The notes under the pieces were generated by a model. It saw nothing but the letters and a program-made list of their open reading frames with translations, was not told the origin of the DNA and did not search any database. A stretch of 64,000 bases of DNA from Haemonchus contortus (lineage: Eukaryota > Nematoda > Chromadorea > Rhabditida > Trichostrongylidae), in contig LS997562.1 in assembly GCA_000469685.2 (NCBI GenBank), forward strand, positions 17,755,865-17,819,864, read 5' to 3'. Shown here one piece after another: positions 37,301-52,300 of the stretch (the stretch's first letter is position 1; the number at the start of each line of letters is the position of its first letter). The position numbers and the translations under genes were made by a program.

Positions 37301-40300
37301 GGCGTCCGACCAAAAAGCCGTTCATCAGTCCAAAAAAAGGAGAGCTAGAGTGGAGTTTGCGCCTTGTCACCTCAACTGGACGTCATTTAATGTTATAGAT
37401 TACGCTTCAGGCGACGTCCATATGAGGAAAGGTTTAATGCAATACACCCTACCCACAACTAAGCATGGTTGAGGCAGTGCGATTGTATGCCGTTCCTATC
37501 CTGGAACGGAATGGACCCTATTTTGAAAATTAACGGCACGATGACAAAGGAGTGTTTCACGAACATGACGGTCGACATTGTCTTATCGTGGGCACAGCAT
37601 CACATGCTAGCAAGATAGATCTTGCAGCAGGGTAGCGATCCGAAACACTTCTCAATAGTTGCGAAGGCGGCCTTCAGCGAACAGCGAACCGTACTCCCAG
37701 AGAGGTCAAGCCAGCCATCGGAACTGAATCCTATAGCGCACATGTGGGGAGAGCTCAAGGAGTTTTTCGAGCAAACGTTGTCAAAACAGCAAGAAAAATT
37801 CGCTTAAGCGAGGGAGGGAACATCATGCCAGGGTCTACCATTCAAAAACTAATCGACCCGGTGTCTTTCCATTGCGATGCTATCAACAAAAGTCGAGGCG
37901 TTCCTGCCAAATATCGTTGTTTTTACATCTTTCATGTTGCTATTCCGAAGTAAAGCGATGATTCTTATTATGTCCATGCTATCTGTATTTCCCACGGAAT
38001 TTAAGTTGAGCGTCACGAACGTACCGTTAACAATTGCACTTTAGTAGCGGAAAGTACCCACGATATGCTTTTGATTACCATACTGAAATTTCATATGATT
38101 TTATAAAGTATGAAAAAAGTTACAATTGAAAAGCGTTACACCGAAGACTTTTGGCCGCTACTCTAAATTCTCCCAGTGAGTAGACGAGATTTCAGTTCTT
38201 GCAATCACGTGAAGAACCGACTACATTAAACCAAATACGTCCAAATCTGCTTTACACTGTCGCCATGGGTAACGACTAGTTGTGTATGTCCCTTGAGTAT
38301 GGTGCGGCCTTTATGACGTCGTAGGGTGTGGCACACGGCCTTTACAATATTCGGGCCCTAATAACGTCCTATCTATACTGTTTTATGATCGGACAACGCC
38401 ACATAGGGAGTTAGAAGCGATTCTACTATTAGTACTTTTGTTCTTGTATTTCTTACCTACTGCTGAATCCTGCTACATTCCTTCGCGCGCGACACCCCTT
38501 TCACCGCGACGCGACCATTTCGTTCTTAACGCACCACACCCCGCCACATACAGTAGCGCTCAAAAGTCTTCGGTGAAATGCTTTGACGCTTTTTCGTTCA
38601 TAACTTTTTTCTTAGTAAACCAAATCGCGCGAAATTTGGATATGTTCAACTAGACATATTTCACCCTACCCAACACTATTTGACTGCAAAGCTTTAACAT
38701 CCACAGATAGAGCAAGGTGTTTGTTGCGGTAGCAGATTTCGCTAAAATTAAAGTAGTTGACGTCTGCACTTATTCCCACCTTATGTGAGTTTTTCTCATC
38801 TATGGTGTTCGGCATTATCGCTCGTACACATCAGATAGGACAAAAAGGAAAGAGATTTTAGAAGGACCATTATTTGTATTTTCAGTCGATTTTAAGTTCA
38901 TGCTCTTTGGAATATCTGGAACGTGACTAGATTGCAGGGTAATAGTGGTAAATATTCAGAGTACACCCACGCTCCACATAATGAAATTTCGCATGATTAG
39001 ATCCAGTAGGAAAGGAGTTACGACTGAAAAGTACCGCTGAAGTACGATTTCACCGAAGACTTTTGAGCGCTACTGTATGGTACACAGGGGAGGTGGCACA
39101 AATTCACTGGGAGAATTTTTCAGAAACTATATCTATCGAGAAATTCGTCTTTGAGAAGAGGGAATGACAACAGCAGCTGAGTTTCCAAAGCTGTCTGTAG
39201 TGTTATAACTTATCGGACATAGCCTTTATCCGATTGGGAGAGAAGCGAAACCGGTTCATTAACGAAAAATTCTTCTATACAACGGAAGAAAATAACAGTT
39301 CTTCTTCTGCATAGGAAAATTTCAAAACAACAACTTTGAAAAACGAAGTGACGGAATTTCCAGAACAATCCTTGGTATTTCCGCTTCTGACCATTACGCT
39401 TTGTGACATCTATCAGCAAACAGGGCCTTTATCGAGACATGACGGCGGCGACCGGCACTGTGTCTTCAATAAACAGGATAAAGATGAGGCCAAAGTAATG
39501 GTAGGGTTGCTTGGAGTGCAATAACAAGAAAGAACAAAGTAGGAAAAGTAGGAAGTAGGATAACCATCTTTTGAATTGTATCTATTTTGTGAATACAAAT
39601 CGTTTGCCACTTTGCAAGATGGGAAATACTCCAATGAGGAAAAAGTCGAGCAAAGCTAAAAACAAAAGTTAGGGTTTCACTTCGTAGTTGACATGAAGTG
39701 ATTCTCCATGGTGATCAGCATCATTGGCGAAATTCAGTGAGGTGTGGTTATAGCTTCATCTAAGATGAAAGTAATGAACACCGCCATCGCTTTTTACACG
39801 TCAAAGCAGCATGAAGAAAATGGTGCGGAAAAAGCAAATGATCGATCGAAAGAGCAACTCGCCTTCACAAAATTTTCCGAAAGTGTTTGGGGAACAGATA
39901 CATACACCATTTTCTCTGATTCCGCCATTCATGCATATAGGTAACCCACAGTCTGCACCTTCCCAGCCCTTACACTTGCACAAGCCATCAGTAAACTGGC
40001 CACCGTTTTTGCAGGAATCTGAGTCTGCAACAATTCTGTCATGCAGTTATCAAAATACAATGGAAGTGTCAATTTGCACGAAACAAACTTGAAAATTGAA
40101 CAGTGTTATAGTAAAGAGCACTGGTGAAGAATTGGAAGGATCGGTCACAGGTGGCAATAAAGAAGAATTTAAGCGTAGAACAGAGCAAAGAAAAAGTTTT
40201 TGTAGGCAGCTTATCTGAAGGCATCCATCAAACTGAATATGAGAGCTGCGTGAAGGTTTCTACCCTTCTGTAGGCACGGTGTTAATCCCGAGCCGTCGCA

Positions 40301-43300
40301 TAGGTCACTATTCTCTTCAACCCTCTCCACTTTTTTATATCCACGGCATCTTCTGCCGCTATCCTAGCTTCGGCGAGATCCTTCTTGATTACGCCTCGCA
40401 ATACCTTCTTTTGGAGCTCCTCGTGTCACTGACCTTGAACATCGAACTCCGATGCCTCCCTTATCGGATGATTCTGTGGTCTTCTCAGTGCATGCCCAGC
40501 GCAGGCGCTGCTCTATCATTTTCAGCTTAACAGAGGCTACTCGTATACCCGCCCTGACGTATTCATTTCTCATCCGATCGAGATCGATCTTATTCAACCA
40601 CAGGCTCGATTGAGCATTCTTACTTGAGCGAAGTGGAGCTGTCTTTCATGGTTTTTACGTATGGGCCAACACTCGCTGGGTCTTACCGATGTCCGATACA
40701 CCTTCCCTTTGAGTGTCTCCGAACACCGAAGGACTCCCTCCACTTCATCCATGCAACATTTATTCCGGTGTTAACGGCCTGGCCCACACTACCATCAGCG
40801 GCTAGATCACTCTCCAGGTATCAGAAGTCCTAAACTTTTCAAAATTCCCCGAGACCGTCTACGGCTAACACCGTGCAGTTTTCAGAGGTGAAAAATAGGT
40901 CTTCTTCACGATCGCCCATTCTCCGACCGTTTCCGTGAGGTCTGGACCAATTCCAGACCAAACCAATTGATCAAGTCTTCATCGCGTTCCCCTTCTGCTT
41001 CTCCTCCACGCATCGGGGATACTTCTTCAGTGGTCGAAGGGTTCAGGAATCAACTGAGCCGTTTTGTCTCGTCCTGACCGAGCGTCTTCCTTGCCTCGAT
41101 CGGTACCCCATCCGGACCAGTTACCTTCCTAACCTTATCTTTCCTACTGCTCTCTTTCCTCATCCTCTATCCTAGTTTGACAGGGCCGATGCCCCTGACT
41201 AGGAGCTGTTCTTACGAGTGTATTCTTCGTTCGGGAGCTTGTCAAAGTATTCCTTCCACCTACTCCTGACCTCACCAGGCTTCCTCAACATTGCACCCTC
41301 GTTGTTCCTGACACGCTTCACTATCCAAAGCTTTCACTAGCCCGGAGACGCGCGTCTCATACAAAGCGTCCATATCCGTATTTTTTGCCTCCGCTACAGC
41401 AGCCTTGGCGAGCTCCTTATAAGTTCTGTTGGCAGCCAGGTCTTCTGGAGCTCGTGTCCTTTGCCAGCACTTGTAGGCCGATTTCATCTGTCTCACAACT
41501 TTCTGTACCTCACCGTTCCAGAACCATGCTTCCTTGTCCCTCCCTCGGAATCCGAATCGAGTTCTCCCCAGCGTTTCCCCTGCACATCGTATTATGACCT
41601 TCACGCCCTGGAAGTCCAGCTTCCGGTATCTTCTCTTCGAGGTGTTCTCTTTCGACTCGTGCAGCTTACACCACCGAATCCTGCGTTCCGTTCTTGTCTT
41701 AAATTTCTTGGGGAAATCAATGGCTATGTCTGCTATGAGAGATCTGTGCCGTGGAGCCAGATCTTCTACAGGCAGTACTTCTATGACCTTCACATATTGA
41801 GGAACGACCTTCTCACGAGTGCGTGGCCCTTTATGTTTCTCTCCTTTCACTGCAGTAGCTTATCTTCTGAGTTTTCCTTTCCGCGAAGAAGGTGTTGCAT
41901 ACAACCAAGTGGTGGGCTGTGGTCAGAACGGAGACCATTCTACCTCCTTCGTTCCTGACTCCTATTCCCTTGACACTGTGAATCCTCTAAAAGCTCCTTC
42001 GTTAAATCCTAACGTGGCCATTGAGATCAATCGCAATTGTGAGATAGTTTCCCTACGAAACCGACCGTACAGCTTCGTCTAAGCTGGATAGAATTCATCC
42101 TTTTCGTAGCAAGGCAACCAGCTTGTGGTCCAGTACCCCTATCTCTATCAAATCATAGCAGCCCATTCTTACTGTCATTGTTCGATTACTGATCCTGTTG
42201 ATGGCGGAGACAGAGTCTTTGAGGAGCTCCGCCTCTTCTCACTATTTCTCACGATGTCTTCTCCGTTGTAGAAGGGCTTGACCCACTCCCTAATTTAACT
42301 GGCCATTGCTCTATTCGGGCGAGCCTGCTGAAGGATTAGGACTCAGATGTACTTGCGCTTCATTAGATCAACGACCTCTCGGAAGTTCCCAGTAGGAGAT
42401 CTCACGTTGAGAGTCCCAATTCGAACTTTCATTGGAGTACATCCCGGGGTAGCATCGTTTCTCTGTCCTCTTCAGCATTCTTTCATTTGAATAACCTCGC
42501 CTGATCATCAGATGTGATGCTTTATGCAATGCGTTTGCCGATGACATGAAGTTCTATGTATTGTCCGGTGCGTTCCATGGGAGACTGCTCACGCCTTCAA
42601 AAGTCCTTTGACGCTGTCAACAGCTGGTTTAGGAAGTGGGGTCTACCGCGGTCAATAAGAAAACTATTCTTTCGCATCTTCTGTTGAAAAATTAGCAATT
42701 TGCGTTTGGGCTTTCTCGTCAAAAGGAGTCTCTCCCACAATCCGCACTGTGAGGATAACGCTCGAAAAGCTACTACAGAGGTGTATTTAGTGTTCCAATG
42801 AAAAACAGTGCGTTCCTATCACGAGCTCTCAAGTCCTATTTCAGATCCATTCTGGAGTCCGGCGTGCCTGTTTCCAATCCGTATGGAGCCAAATCGATCC
42901 TAGCTTCTGAACGAGTCCAGAACTCACAGAGAAAACTGATGAAAAGGGCCTTGGGTTTTCAATACGATGGTACGGGAGGGTACAAAAATTCAGCTGTGCA
43001 CTCTATCGTATAGACGAAGCATTTGATCTCACTCTATTCCATAAAGTTCTTCATGGTTTCAAACTTGGTCAGTTTCGTACTGCACGACCCACGGTTACAA
43101 GAAGTGTTCTCACTAAACGGCTTATTTATTCTGCGAGCACATTCTGCGATTTCATTTTTTTACAATAAGTGCTGGCACGGACTACTTCAAACTCGCTAGA
43201 TCTGTGCATATCCTTCCCATCAAATGTATATACAAGCTTTTGCAAACTCGATCGACCTTCACTAGGTTTCGCACCTGTGACTAGGTCTTTTCATTTTGCT

Positions 43301-46300
43301 CCTATTACACATGTGTCCCCCTCATCTAACTGGGATTATAATTCATGATCTAGTTTTTTTTAATTTCCTCTATTGACTCGTGAGTTTTTTTTATTACTTT
43401 TTCCGTTAGTCAGTTGGTATCACGGTAAGAGTTCGATCATATCACATTTTGAGTTTTAGTTCATGTGGTAAAGATGTACCAAACTCAGAAGTTGATATGG
43501 GTAACGAAAGCGATACTTCCGCAGGTAACGAAGCTCTACTCACCCAGCTGTAGGCAAACCATTGTAATCTGTTGATGTCGCATAGAGGAAGTTTTCGGGA
43601 ATGTTTGGATCTGGAATACATTTTCACGAATGCTCAACGTTACTAGTCTGAAAAAATTCGCCTAATGAAGCAACTACAGCCTAAAATCACCTGGGCTTGG
43701 TATCCAAAAATATCCGTGGTACAGTTTAATTCAGCGATATAGCTATAAGCGCAGGCTGAACTTTTCACCGTTGTCTTCACCGGAATCACATTGCCCAACG
43801 TGCCAGTCCTGGTTATTGGTTGAAGTTGAATACGGGGCATCATAGATACGTCACTGACAAGAGGAGTGTTCGCGGCAGACAACGAGACGTAATTTGATCC
43901 TGTAATTTGTTTTTTCATTATCAGGAATTGAGCTCACGTTCACGAACTTTTATTAATTTTTATAATATCTTTGAGTATATCTAAGCACGGCACTCTTTCT
44001 CTAACACTTGTTCTAAAGCTGAACATTTTCAACGAGAAAGAGAAGACGTTGAAAAGTACATATGCTTTCCTGTGGGAATGTCGAAAGAATTTTTTTGTTT
44101 CGATTTTCTCTAGTGAACTAGTAAAAAAGAGTTGCTATCAAAATCAAAAAGGTAGATGCCATCGAGTCCCAAAGAAAGAACCGAAAAGAAAGGAACAATG
44201 GGGAGTTCCAGAAGAGGAAACGTCAGTTTCACCCAGAGAAAGAACCGAAAAGAAAGGAACAATGGGGAACTCCAGATGAGGAAATGTCAGTTTCAGAAAT
44301 AGCATGATGAGATGTAACTAAAATTTTCTTTTTTATCATAACGAAATTTCTTGTGATCCCTTTGATATTCGTACGTATGAAAAAAAAAGTTGATTCAATC
44401 AGAAATAAACCAGGAAGGGTAAAATGCTAGTGTTTCCAAAGATAGGACTGTAAAGGTGGCCCGTTTTCTCTGAAGAAGTCCACCGTGATCGTAGGTGACC
44501 CATCAAAAAAAAAGCAAAGAAGCAAGAATTTTAGAGGTCGTCGGTGGGGCGGGTTGTCAAGCAGAAGCTTCACTGCTGTTTCTATCATTTGTAGAAGTTT
44601 CGCTTCATGCCCGATTTCAGCAGACGGTATTTGTTGCTAACTCACTGAGTGGAAACACGCATCCCACCATCGTTTTCTTTGACTGAAAGAAATTTTAACC
44701 AAAAATCGTTCCTCACCGAATCAAAACTATCACAGTCTGGCTATAAACATCGAACATGCAACCTCTTGCAAAAAAGTTGCTTAAACAACAGCAAATTTTT
44801 TATTTGGGGGAGGGGGGGAGGTAAGTCACTGGCAAGGGTAAGACGCTCGTGCATTCGTCGGTGCCGGCGTGGAAATTGGCAGAAACCTGGACTTAAAGAG
44901 CATGCTAATAGACGCAGTACAACACTGATCTGATTCCGCTTCTTGAAACAGCTCGTAGTTCCTCCCCCCCCCCCCCCCCCCTCATCCCCAGCAGTGGACG
45001 ATGCTCAAGCTCTTTGAGCCAAGCTCGTCCGGGAGTGCCGTACACGCCAGCCTCCCAACTTCATGAGCAGAAAGGAATGGCCCTCTTATTTTCCTTGCTT
45101 TTCAGATCCTAATTCACTTGACTCCTCCGTATGGTTCATGAATAAAAGAGGACCTGTTGGCTTTGCATCCTCATCCTAGAAAACAAGACTCAAAAACGGT
45201 CGGGGAAAAATGGAAGGGAATACCTGCGTGAAACATGCGACGAGTTCGAGAACAAAATTTGGCCCTTTATCCAAGCTCATGGGGGGATATTACGAAATGT
45301 GATTGTAGCACGTTTTAGCACATAATGTTATCAGACGTGCATATAGACTGCATTGTCATTCTCAGCTGATAAACTCTAAATACATTACCGTGAGTTGGCG
45401 CCCACAATTTTGGGACACCTGTACTACTTCTATAATTAATTTTTTTTATTTTTAGTAGGGTTATTATTATTATTGATTGTGGTCTGGACATTTTAAGCAC
45501 AGCATCCCTACCGAACCTGCTTCCACACTTCTTTTCCATAAATGCTTTTGTGCTTTCATCAAAAGAGAATTTTCAACAAAAAAAGTAACTTCACCTGACG
45601 CTGGCCCGAGAAAACCGTTTTCATCCAGATTATTCTTTTGGAAAACATAGCCAACCTGAAAAAATGGTAGAAGCTTTCAGCATGGTATTACCCTCTCATC
45701 AATAACAAATTATAGTGCCGTCTCGAAGAAAATCCCAGGTTCTCATAATTAAGTCGAGTTAGCAAACCTTCCAATTTGCCTAAAGCTCGGACGCATTTTT
45801 GCGATCTCCGGACACCGAAGCTGCTAATTTTACTACAAATATTCAGCGTCCCTAATTGTATTATATCCATCTATCAAGATACTATATCCAACATGGTCTA
45901 CGGATACTCATGCCTCCACAATATAATGCGTGCACTTGTCACCCTATATCGAATGTGGAACTGCAGTTTTTAAAGGCACAGTTCACGATAATTTTGGATA
46001 TCAAGATACTATATTATGATGAAAAATGGAAGACAAGATCGAAAATAGTTCGCCGAAGGTGGAGAAATTGCTTGTATAGGTGTTCCCAAAGTGAAAAAGG
46101 CTTCGAAAAACCGTTAAAAAGTGGGCTGGACGAGAATGAAACCAGAAAAATGAAGAAGAGTGGGGCGTCTGGACGAGCTAAGCAGTGTGTTTCACTAACC
46201 GCGTGTGGGTCCTTGTGCGAATAACAGACAATGGTAAGCAAAAATTCATTCACTTATAAGCATAAATAAACAAAAAAACCCATAGTAACAGCAAGAGTAG

Positions 46301-49300
46301 CTAACCTTTTTCAGCATCTAGGAGTAGGGAATTAAATAAGGGATCGCGGCAGCAAAAAGAAAAATAGAGGAAAAAAGAATGGGAGAAAAACATCGTCTCA
46401 TCACTCGGCGATTACCTGATTGCGCGTGGATCCTAGAACGATTAATAGCAATCTGTATTGTCTCGACACTCGTCTAACGTGACACTGATCGAGGGACGGG
46501 AAAGCGAACTACGGCAGCAACGGGGCTTCCACTATGCCCTAAGCGCCGAGATTGTGGAAGCGAGAGGGTCACTTCTACCACCAATGGGGGGAGCTAAGTA
46601 CTCCTAAAAGAAGAACTCAGAAACCTTTTTTATCATGAACCGTGCCTTTAAACATTATGTGTACGTGATGATTAGTTATGGTAACGACACCATTAAGACG
46701 GCAAATTTAGTCATAATCGAGTGAAAGCCAAAAGGAAAATGACATCCGAGAAAAGCAATTGTTTGACAGATGTATTAATTCCTTCCAAAAAAGCTTTCCT
46801 TTGAAATTTGTAACCAAGATAGGGCTTGACCACATCTGCTTGATGGGCTGCAGACAATTATAAAAAGTGAGTTTGGGATATTTGAACAATCCCCATACAG
46901 TGCAAATTTGCTCAAAGTAATTCCTGCATGCTCGAACATCCTATTCCTCAAACAATCCTTTCGTGGAAGATGGTCGAGAAAAAGCTTCCAATGAAGGCAC
47001 TATTGCTGGAATGTGAAATTTGCCTCAAGCGAAAAACTTCTCGTGATGAAATCAGAATTAAACTCAAAGCGCATTGAAGTTATGGAGACTTTTTGGAAAA
47101 CTATGATCTGTCTCAATTTTTATTGTCCCCAAGTGTCATTTTTACTTTTCTTCCTCCCCACCAAATATGGTGCCCCGAAGGGCATAGGTGTAGTTTCCTG
47201 TCCTCAAGGTCCACGAAACAAATCTTCAGATTGTCTTTTGTGCATATTTTTTGTTGTGCTATGGGGGCATTTCCGAAGGGAAAGAGCGTATATAGCTTAC
47301 TTGCGGTTCTAAAGTAGCGCATAGTCAGAAGAGAGCATTCGTTATGAACGAGTTTAACCTCTACTTTCAACTCCACTCATTTCATGCGTAAATGGCAGTT
47401 TATTGGGTAGTTCATAAGTCACGCATGTATCTCATCGAGCAAAAGGGAGATAATCTAATTCGCCAATTATCTCCTTAATAAATTCTGGTGCTGGATGAAG
47501 TCTTGCTGACATGTTTTGATGACCAATGAAAGGTATTCTAAAAAATCAAACCTTATAATAATTCAGAATTTCCACTAAGTACGAGCACTGATCATTGCCA
47601 GAGATAGAAATAGTGGTCTCAACTGAAAACAAAATTAGTAATCAATATGTGGAAAGCCTTCGCAATGAAGAAAACCTGGTGAGACTTATACTGAACATGA
47701 CTGTTTCTCAAAAATGACTATATGAGTGATCTCCAATCAATCTTACACCAGTGGTCATTCTTCAAAATTCAACGTCACCACAACAAATAATGGAAAGATT
47801 GTTTCCGATAGTATCTCAGAGAGAGCACGTTACGCGGAGCAGGGTAAGGAAGATGTGTTGTAAACATGGACTTAGAAGGCAATCTTTGACTAGAACTTTA
47901 TTCGCTTTTGCGAGCTCGGATGAAAAGGTGTATGTACGGCTACAATAGGCCACTCCAACTAGGAGAAAAATACACGTTATTTCAGCTTTTTCTCTAGAGA
48001 TGGCGAATTATTTAATAAACATTTGAACAACTATTCGTAAATGGGGGCATGTAACGAAATTATGAAATCTGAAGGAACAAAGAAATTACCTTGAGAACTG
48101 ACTGTGAATGGATAGGTTCCTCCTCCAAATTTTGTTGAATCCACTGCCGATCCACCTACAAGTGAGAATGCGAAAAAATCGGATTCAGTGCCCTTAGTCA
48201 TTAGGGGAGATTACCTTGCACCACCGTCACTGTTCCATTTGTCACGTGAACAAATAATTTAAGTGAGGCAGAAAAGTCTTCTGCTGGTATACTGATCGTT
48301 GCATTACAAGTAGTATCAGAGGCGATAACGTTCAGAATAGGAGATGAAAGGGTAGTGGCTTTCGAAGCTATTGGCACTATGTAGTTCGGGAAATAAACCT
48401 GGAAATTACATTTGAAGATATTATGATTGGTACGTGAAAACCTCGTTCCCCTGCTTTTTTGCAACTCATATGATACGTCTACTTGTTATAGGAAAATCAG
48501 TTGAAGTGATTGCGAGAGGTTTTTATTGCAAGCAGTCGCTTGAGACTCAACGCCAAACGAAGAGCTTTGGCTGTAAAGAGAAAAGCAGCAAAAAAGGGAA
48601 ATTGATGGTAATCTAGGTCTTCTCTGTGCACAGGATTTCAGTGGATTACTTTTATGACTAACACACATCATAACTGCGAACTGAATGCTCTGGCGGTGTC
48701 GAAAATCGGGATTTCTAGTCAACAATGAGGAAGCAAACATTATCGAATTCCTAAGTAGGTTGTGAAATTATTACGGTAATGCTGAAATAGAGGCCATCAG
48801 AGCATAGTCGACGGATGGACGGAACACAAGGAAAAGCATTACATTGTAAGATCCTTAAGTAGGTCTCAGGGTAGCAATGGAAGGAAGACACTACTGGAAG
48901 CCCCATAGTTGGTCACAAAATAATCTAATTTGCTTTTTCTTTTTCCTTGTAACCATCAGGACGCAGATCTACATTGTGAGCGAGCTATGGTTTCTTCATT
49001 TCCACCATATCATGTATCATAGTGCTATGCCGACAATCAGGCTGCAGCTCAACACCACTAAGATGCGCGGTATTTCGTGGATCAGTCCAGTTACGGAGAA
49101 ATCAAAATCTAGCATAGGCTTCAAAAGGTTTACAATTCAAAGAGTGCACGCCATTTGAATGGCGTTAGAAAATTTGGACAACAGGGAAGAGGAAGAACAA
49201 TATAACTCTTCACGGTTTTTTTGAGTTTTGTTGGGTTTTTTGAGGGTTGTGGCAGAGCTACAGTTTATAAAGGAAAATCTGTCGGACAACGTTGCTCCTG

Positions 49301-52300
49301 TAGTACTCAGTAGCCTCGTTGTAATACTAAGAACTTGAGTGAGCTTACCTCTTGAAAGTCGGTTCTGTTAGCGACGATAGAGATACCATTGCCTAACATA
49401 GCCAAAGTTGAGAAATTCGAAGAATACTCTTCTGTGAACACTCGAAGATCAACTCTTTGTTGGGAAAGCTGCTTCACGAACAAGTCATCGATGAGGAATT
49501 CGCCTCCACGAGACACCAACACCAACAGTGCTCGAGCCGTTAACTAAACAGATGATTATCACAATTAAAAATAGTGGTGCTGAAATTTTGGTTGCTAATG
49601 GGAAAACTAGCGGTAAGTTAGCTAAAAAGAAAGGTCAGACACCCATTTTTTCTACATATCTTGCCAACTTGTGACAACGCTTCATTTCTCCTTCAATTTC
49701 TGTACCCTTTCGTTTAAATTCTTAAAAGGTAAGAGAGTGTGTAAAACTACTACAGCTGACTCTCCTGATGTTTCGCATTGAAAGGTTGAGATGGCAGCAT
49801 CGGACAGAACTCTACCTTCGCGATCGACAGGATCTTGACTATCGCCTACATACATCACTGTCTCGTCTTCCTCGAAGAATCCAAAAAAACCAACACTAGC
49901 TTCAGGGCCAGAAAAACAAAGAGTTTCTCACCTTTGAGCTTCCTTCATTTCAGTTCCAAATACCCTTTGTGATTTTGTTTTCTTCCCAAATGTATACCAA
50001 TAAGGAGAGTAATCAAAGAACCTCTGTTCTAGTTTAATTGTCAGACGGCCGAGTTGAGCCCAGTTCCATTTTGAATTTTGATTTTTTATGAGCTTCTGTT
50101 CCTCATCAATTTTCCACTTTCCTGATGAGTTGGTATTTCCCTTCCTAAAGTCCCATCCAAGTTCACAGAAAACTTCTATCTCAAGTTCTAACAACGGCAC
50201 AATTCATGCATTTGTGGCACAGAGACTTTTTTTTCGAATTTGCGGTCGTTGCCCTTTTTATTACATGCTCATTTTGGAGTTCCTTTCTTCCAGATCAGAA
50301 CCAATATAGAGCTTCTCCACGGTTCCATTTCCTTTTCAGAAGACGCTTTCACGCCTCTCCTCGCTACACTTCTGTGGACAGACAATAGCCGTTTTCAAAG
50401 ATCAAATTCGAATTCCCTGGGAATCTGTTGGCCTTACAAGAAAGAATGTTCCGGACCGGATCAAGGCTAAGCAAGGTTTGCATCAGAAGAAGATTTGTGA
50501 AGTCGGGATCATCAACATTAGTTTGTGGTTTGAATCTCTTTTAATAATCGACTCTCAATCGCGGTTCCCGGCGTGCTGTGTAAGTGATCATCTGTACGCG
50601 GTCCCCGAAACAGCGAGCCGACGGGTTTTCAACGAGCTGCCAGTAACATGAGGAAGAGCCCATGTTTCGATCTTAGCGACTACTCTTATTGGTAATCTAA
50701 CACAGGGATATTCTTGCCGTCAACGACCGTCCTAGCTATAGTATGTCGGCCGCGCCGTGCTTTGCATTGTTTCGCCGCTTTGTTATTCTTCCATGTCGCC
50801 TTTTGAAAAACACTGGGACCTGTGTTTGAGGTATGCATGGAACGCGCAGAACACCCGCTAGTGATTCTCTGACCTCAGGCTACACTAGGCCGTCTCGCAC
50901 AACTTCATCGAAGGACCTCTCAGCATCTTAATGTCGTCTGTTCATCGACCATAACTTCGAGCCTGTGTACCGTCATGCCCACTACTCACATCCATTCCTT
51001 GATAGCGAAGGCCTCGTGCTCTGCTCGTATCGTGCCCTCCATCCTTGAGCATTTGGCATCTGGCACATGGATATCGGAGCTGATACTCCTGCTTCCGAAC
51101 ATTGTAATGCTGGAACACCGCTAGATGGATCCCTTTCCGTCTAGAACATTCTGTGATCATGCCGTCAAAAATGTGCAGTCAGCAGCCTTCTTGATTCACG
51201 GTTTTTTTTTGTTGGATTCCAAGCCTAACTCTATACCCCCCCCCCCGCCCCCCCACTCTCAGTCCTCCCTATGCACTGCAACACATTATTCCTTCACGTG
51301 AATTCTTGTCAGACATAATTTTCCACTTGTATAATAAACATAAATGATTCGTTCTCTCTGAAATGCTTAACCACCTGAGCCTTCATTCCTAAGAGAAGAG
51401 CGTTGTAGGGTGACTCAGGAGGAGCTGAAGGGTCGACGTCCTCAACAGGCTGTTGTTTGAGAAAGATTGAAAAGAGTTGTGAGTCCGTCGTCGACAGCAT
51501 GACTGTTGGGTCCAGTCCTCCTCCATCTGAAAATGGAAATGTTTCAAACCTTAGTTGAATTCCTCAACAGTGCGACTAAAAAATCTACTAAATGTCTAAG
51601 GAGGGACCTATCGTTCGTGAATTGTTATAAAATGAGTAATATTCTGATACTTCATTTCATATTGAATATTAATACCCCGTGTCCTATACCTCAATGCTCG
51701 TTTTATTGAAGAGGCGTAATGGTGAAATGCCGAGTTAGATTTGGTTGACATACCCCCCCTGCTGTTAACGAACACGGAGAGTATAAATAAATGCTCCGAA
51801 AATTTCTAGACTCACAATAAACCAGAACGATTTGAGTGCCAGAAATTGATCTCATAATTGCAGATGTGATGTCCAAAGTTAATGGACTGGTTGATCGTTC
51901 AACGACTAGTATAAGCGATGCCACTTCATTTGCAAAATATGGTAGATCGGGTGACGAGGAGCAGCTAAGCAAACCTGAATAACGACGAGTATGCAGTTAG
52001 TCTCCGAATCAGCCGAATACTTAGAAACGTACTTGTTTGGCAAAACTCTCCAGCATATTGGCCGGGAACACAAGCGCAAGTATTGTCTGGCAACGTTGTT
52101 CCTGTAAAATTCGTGGAATTGAAAGACATTGTTCACGATAAAAATGATTGTCGAGAGTATTGCCGAGGATGAACCTGTGATCCCCAATGTTTCAGCCCTG
52201 AGCGATTTTCAGGGATAGCGGAAGGGGCACTGTTGGGTCGAAAAACCACCTAGAAAAGGCATAATAAGGACCCTAAGCCGGCCCAGCCGACGTACACACT

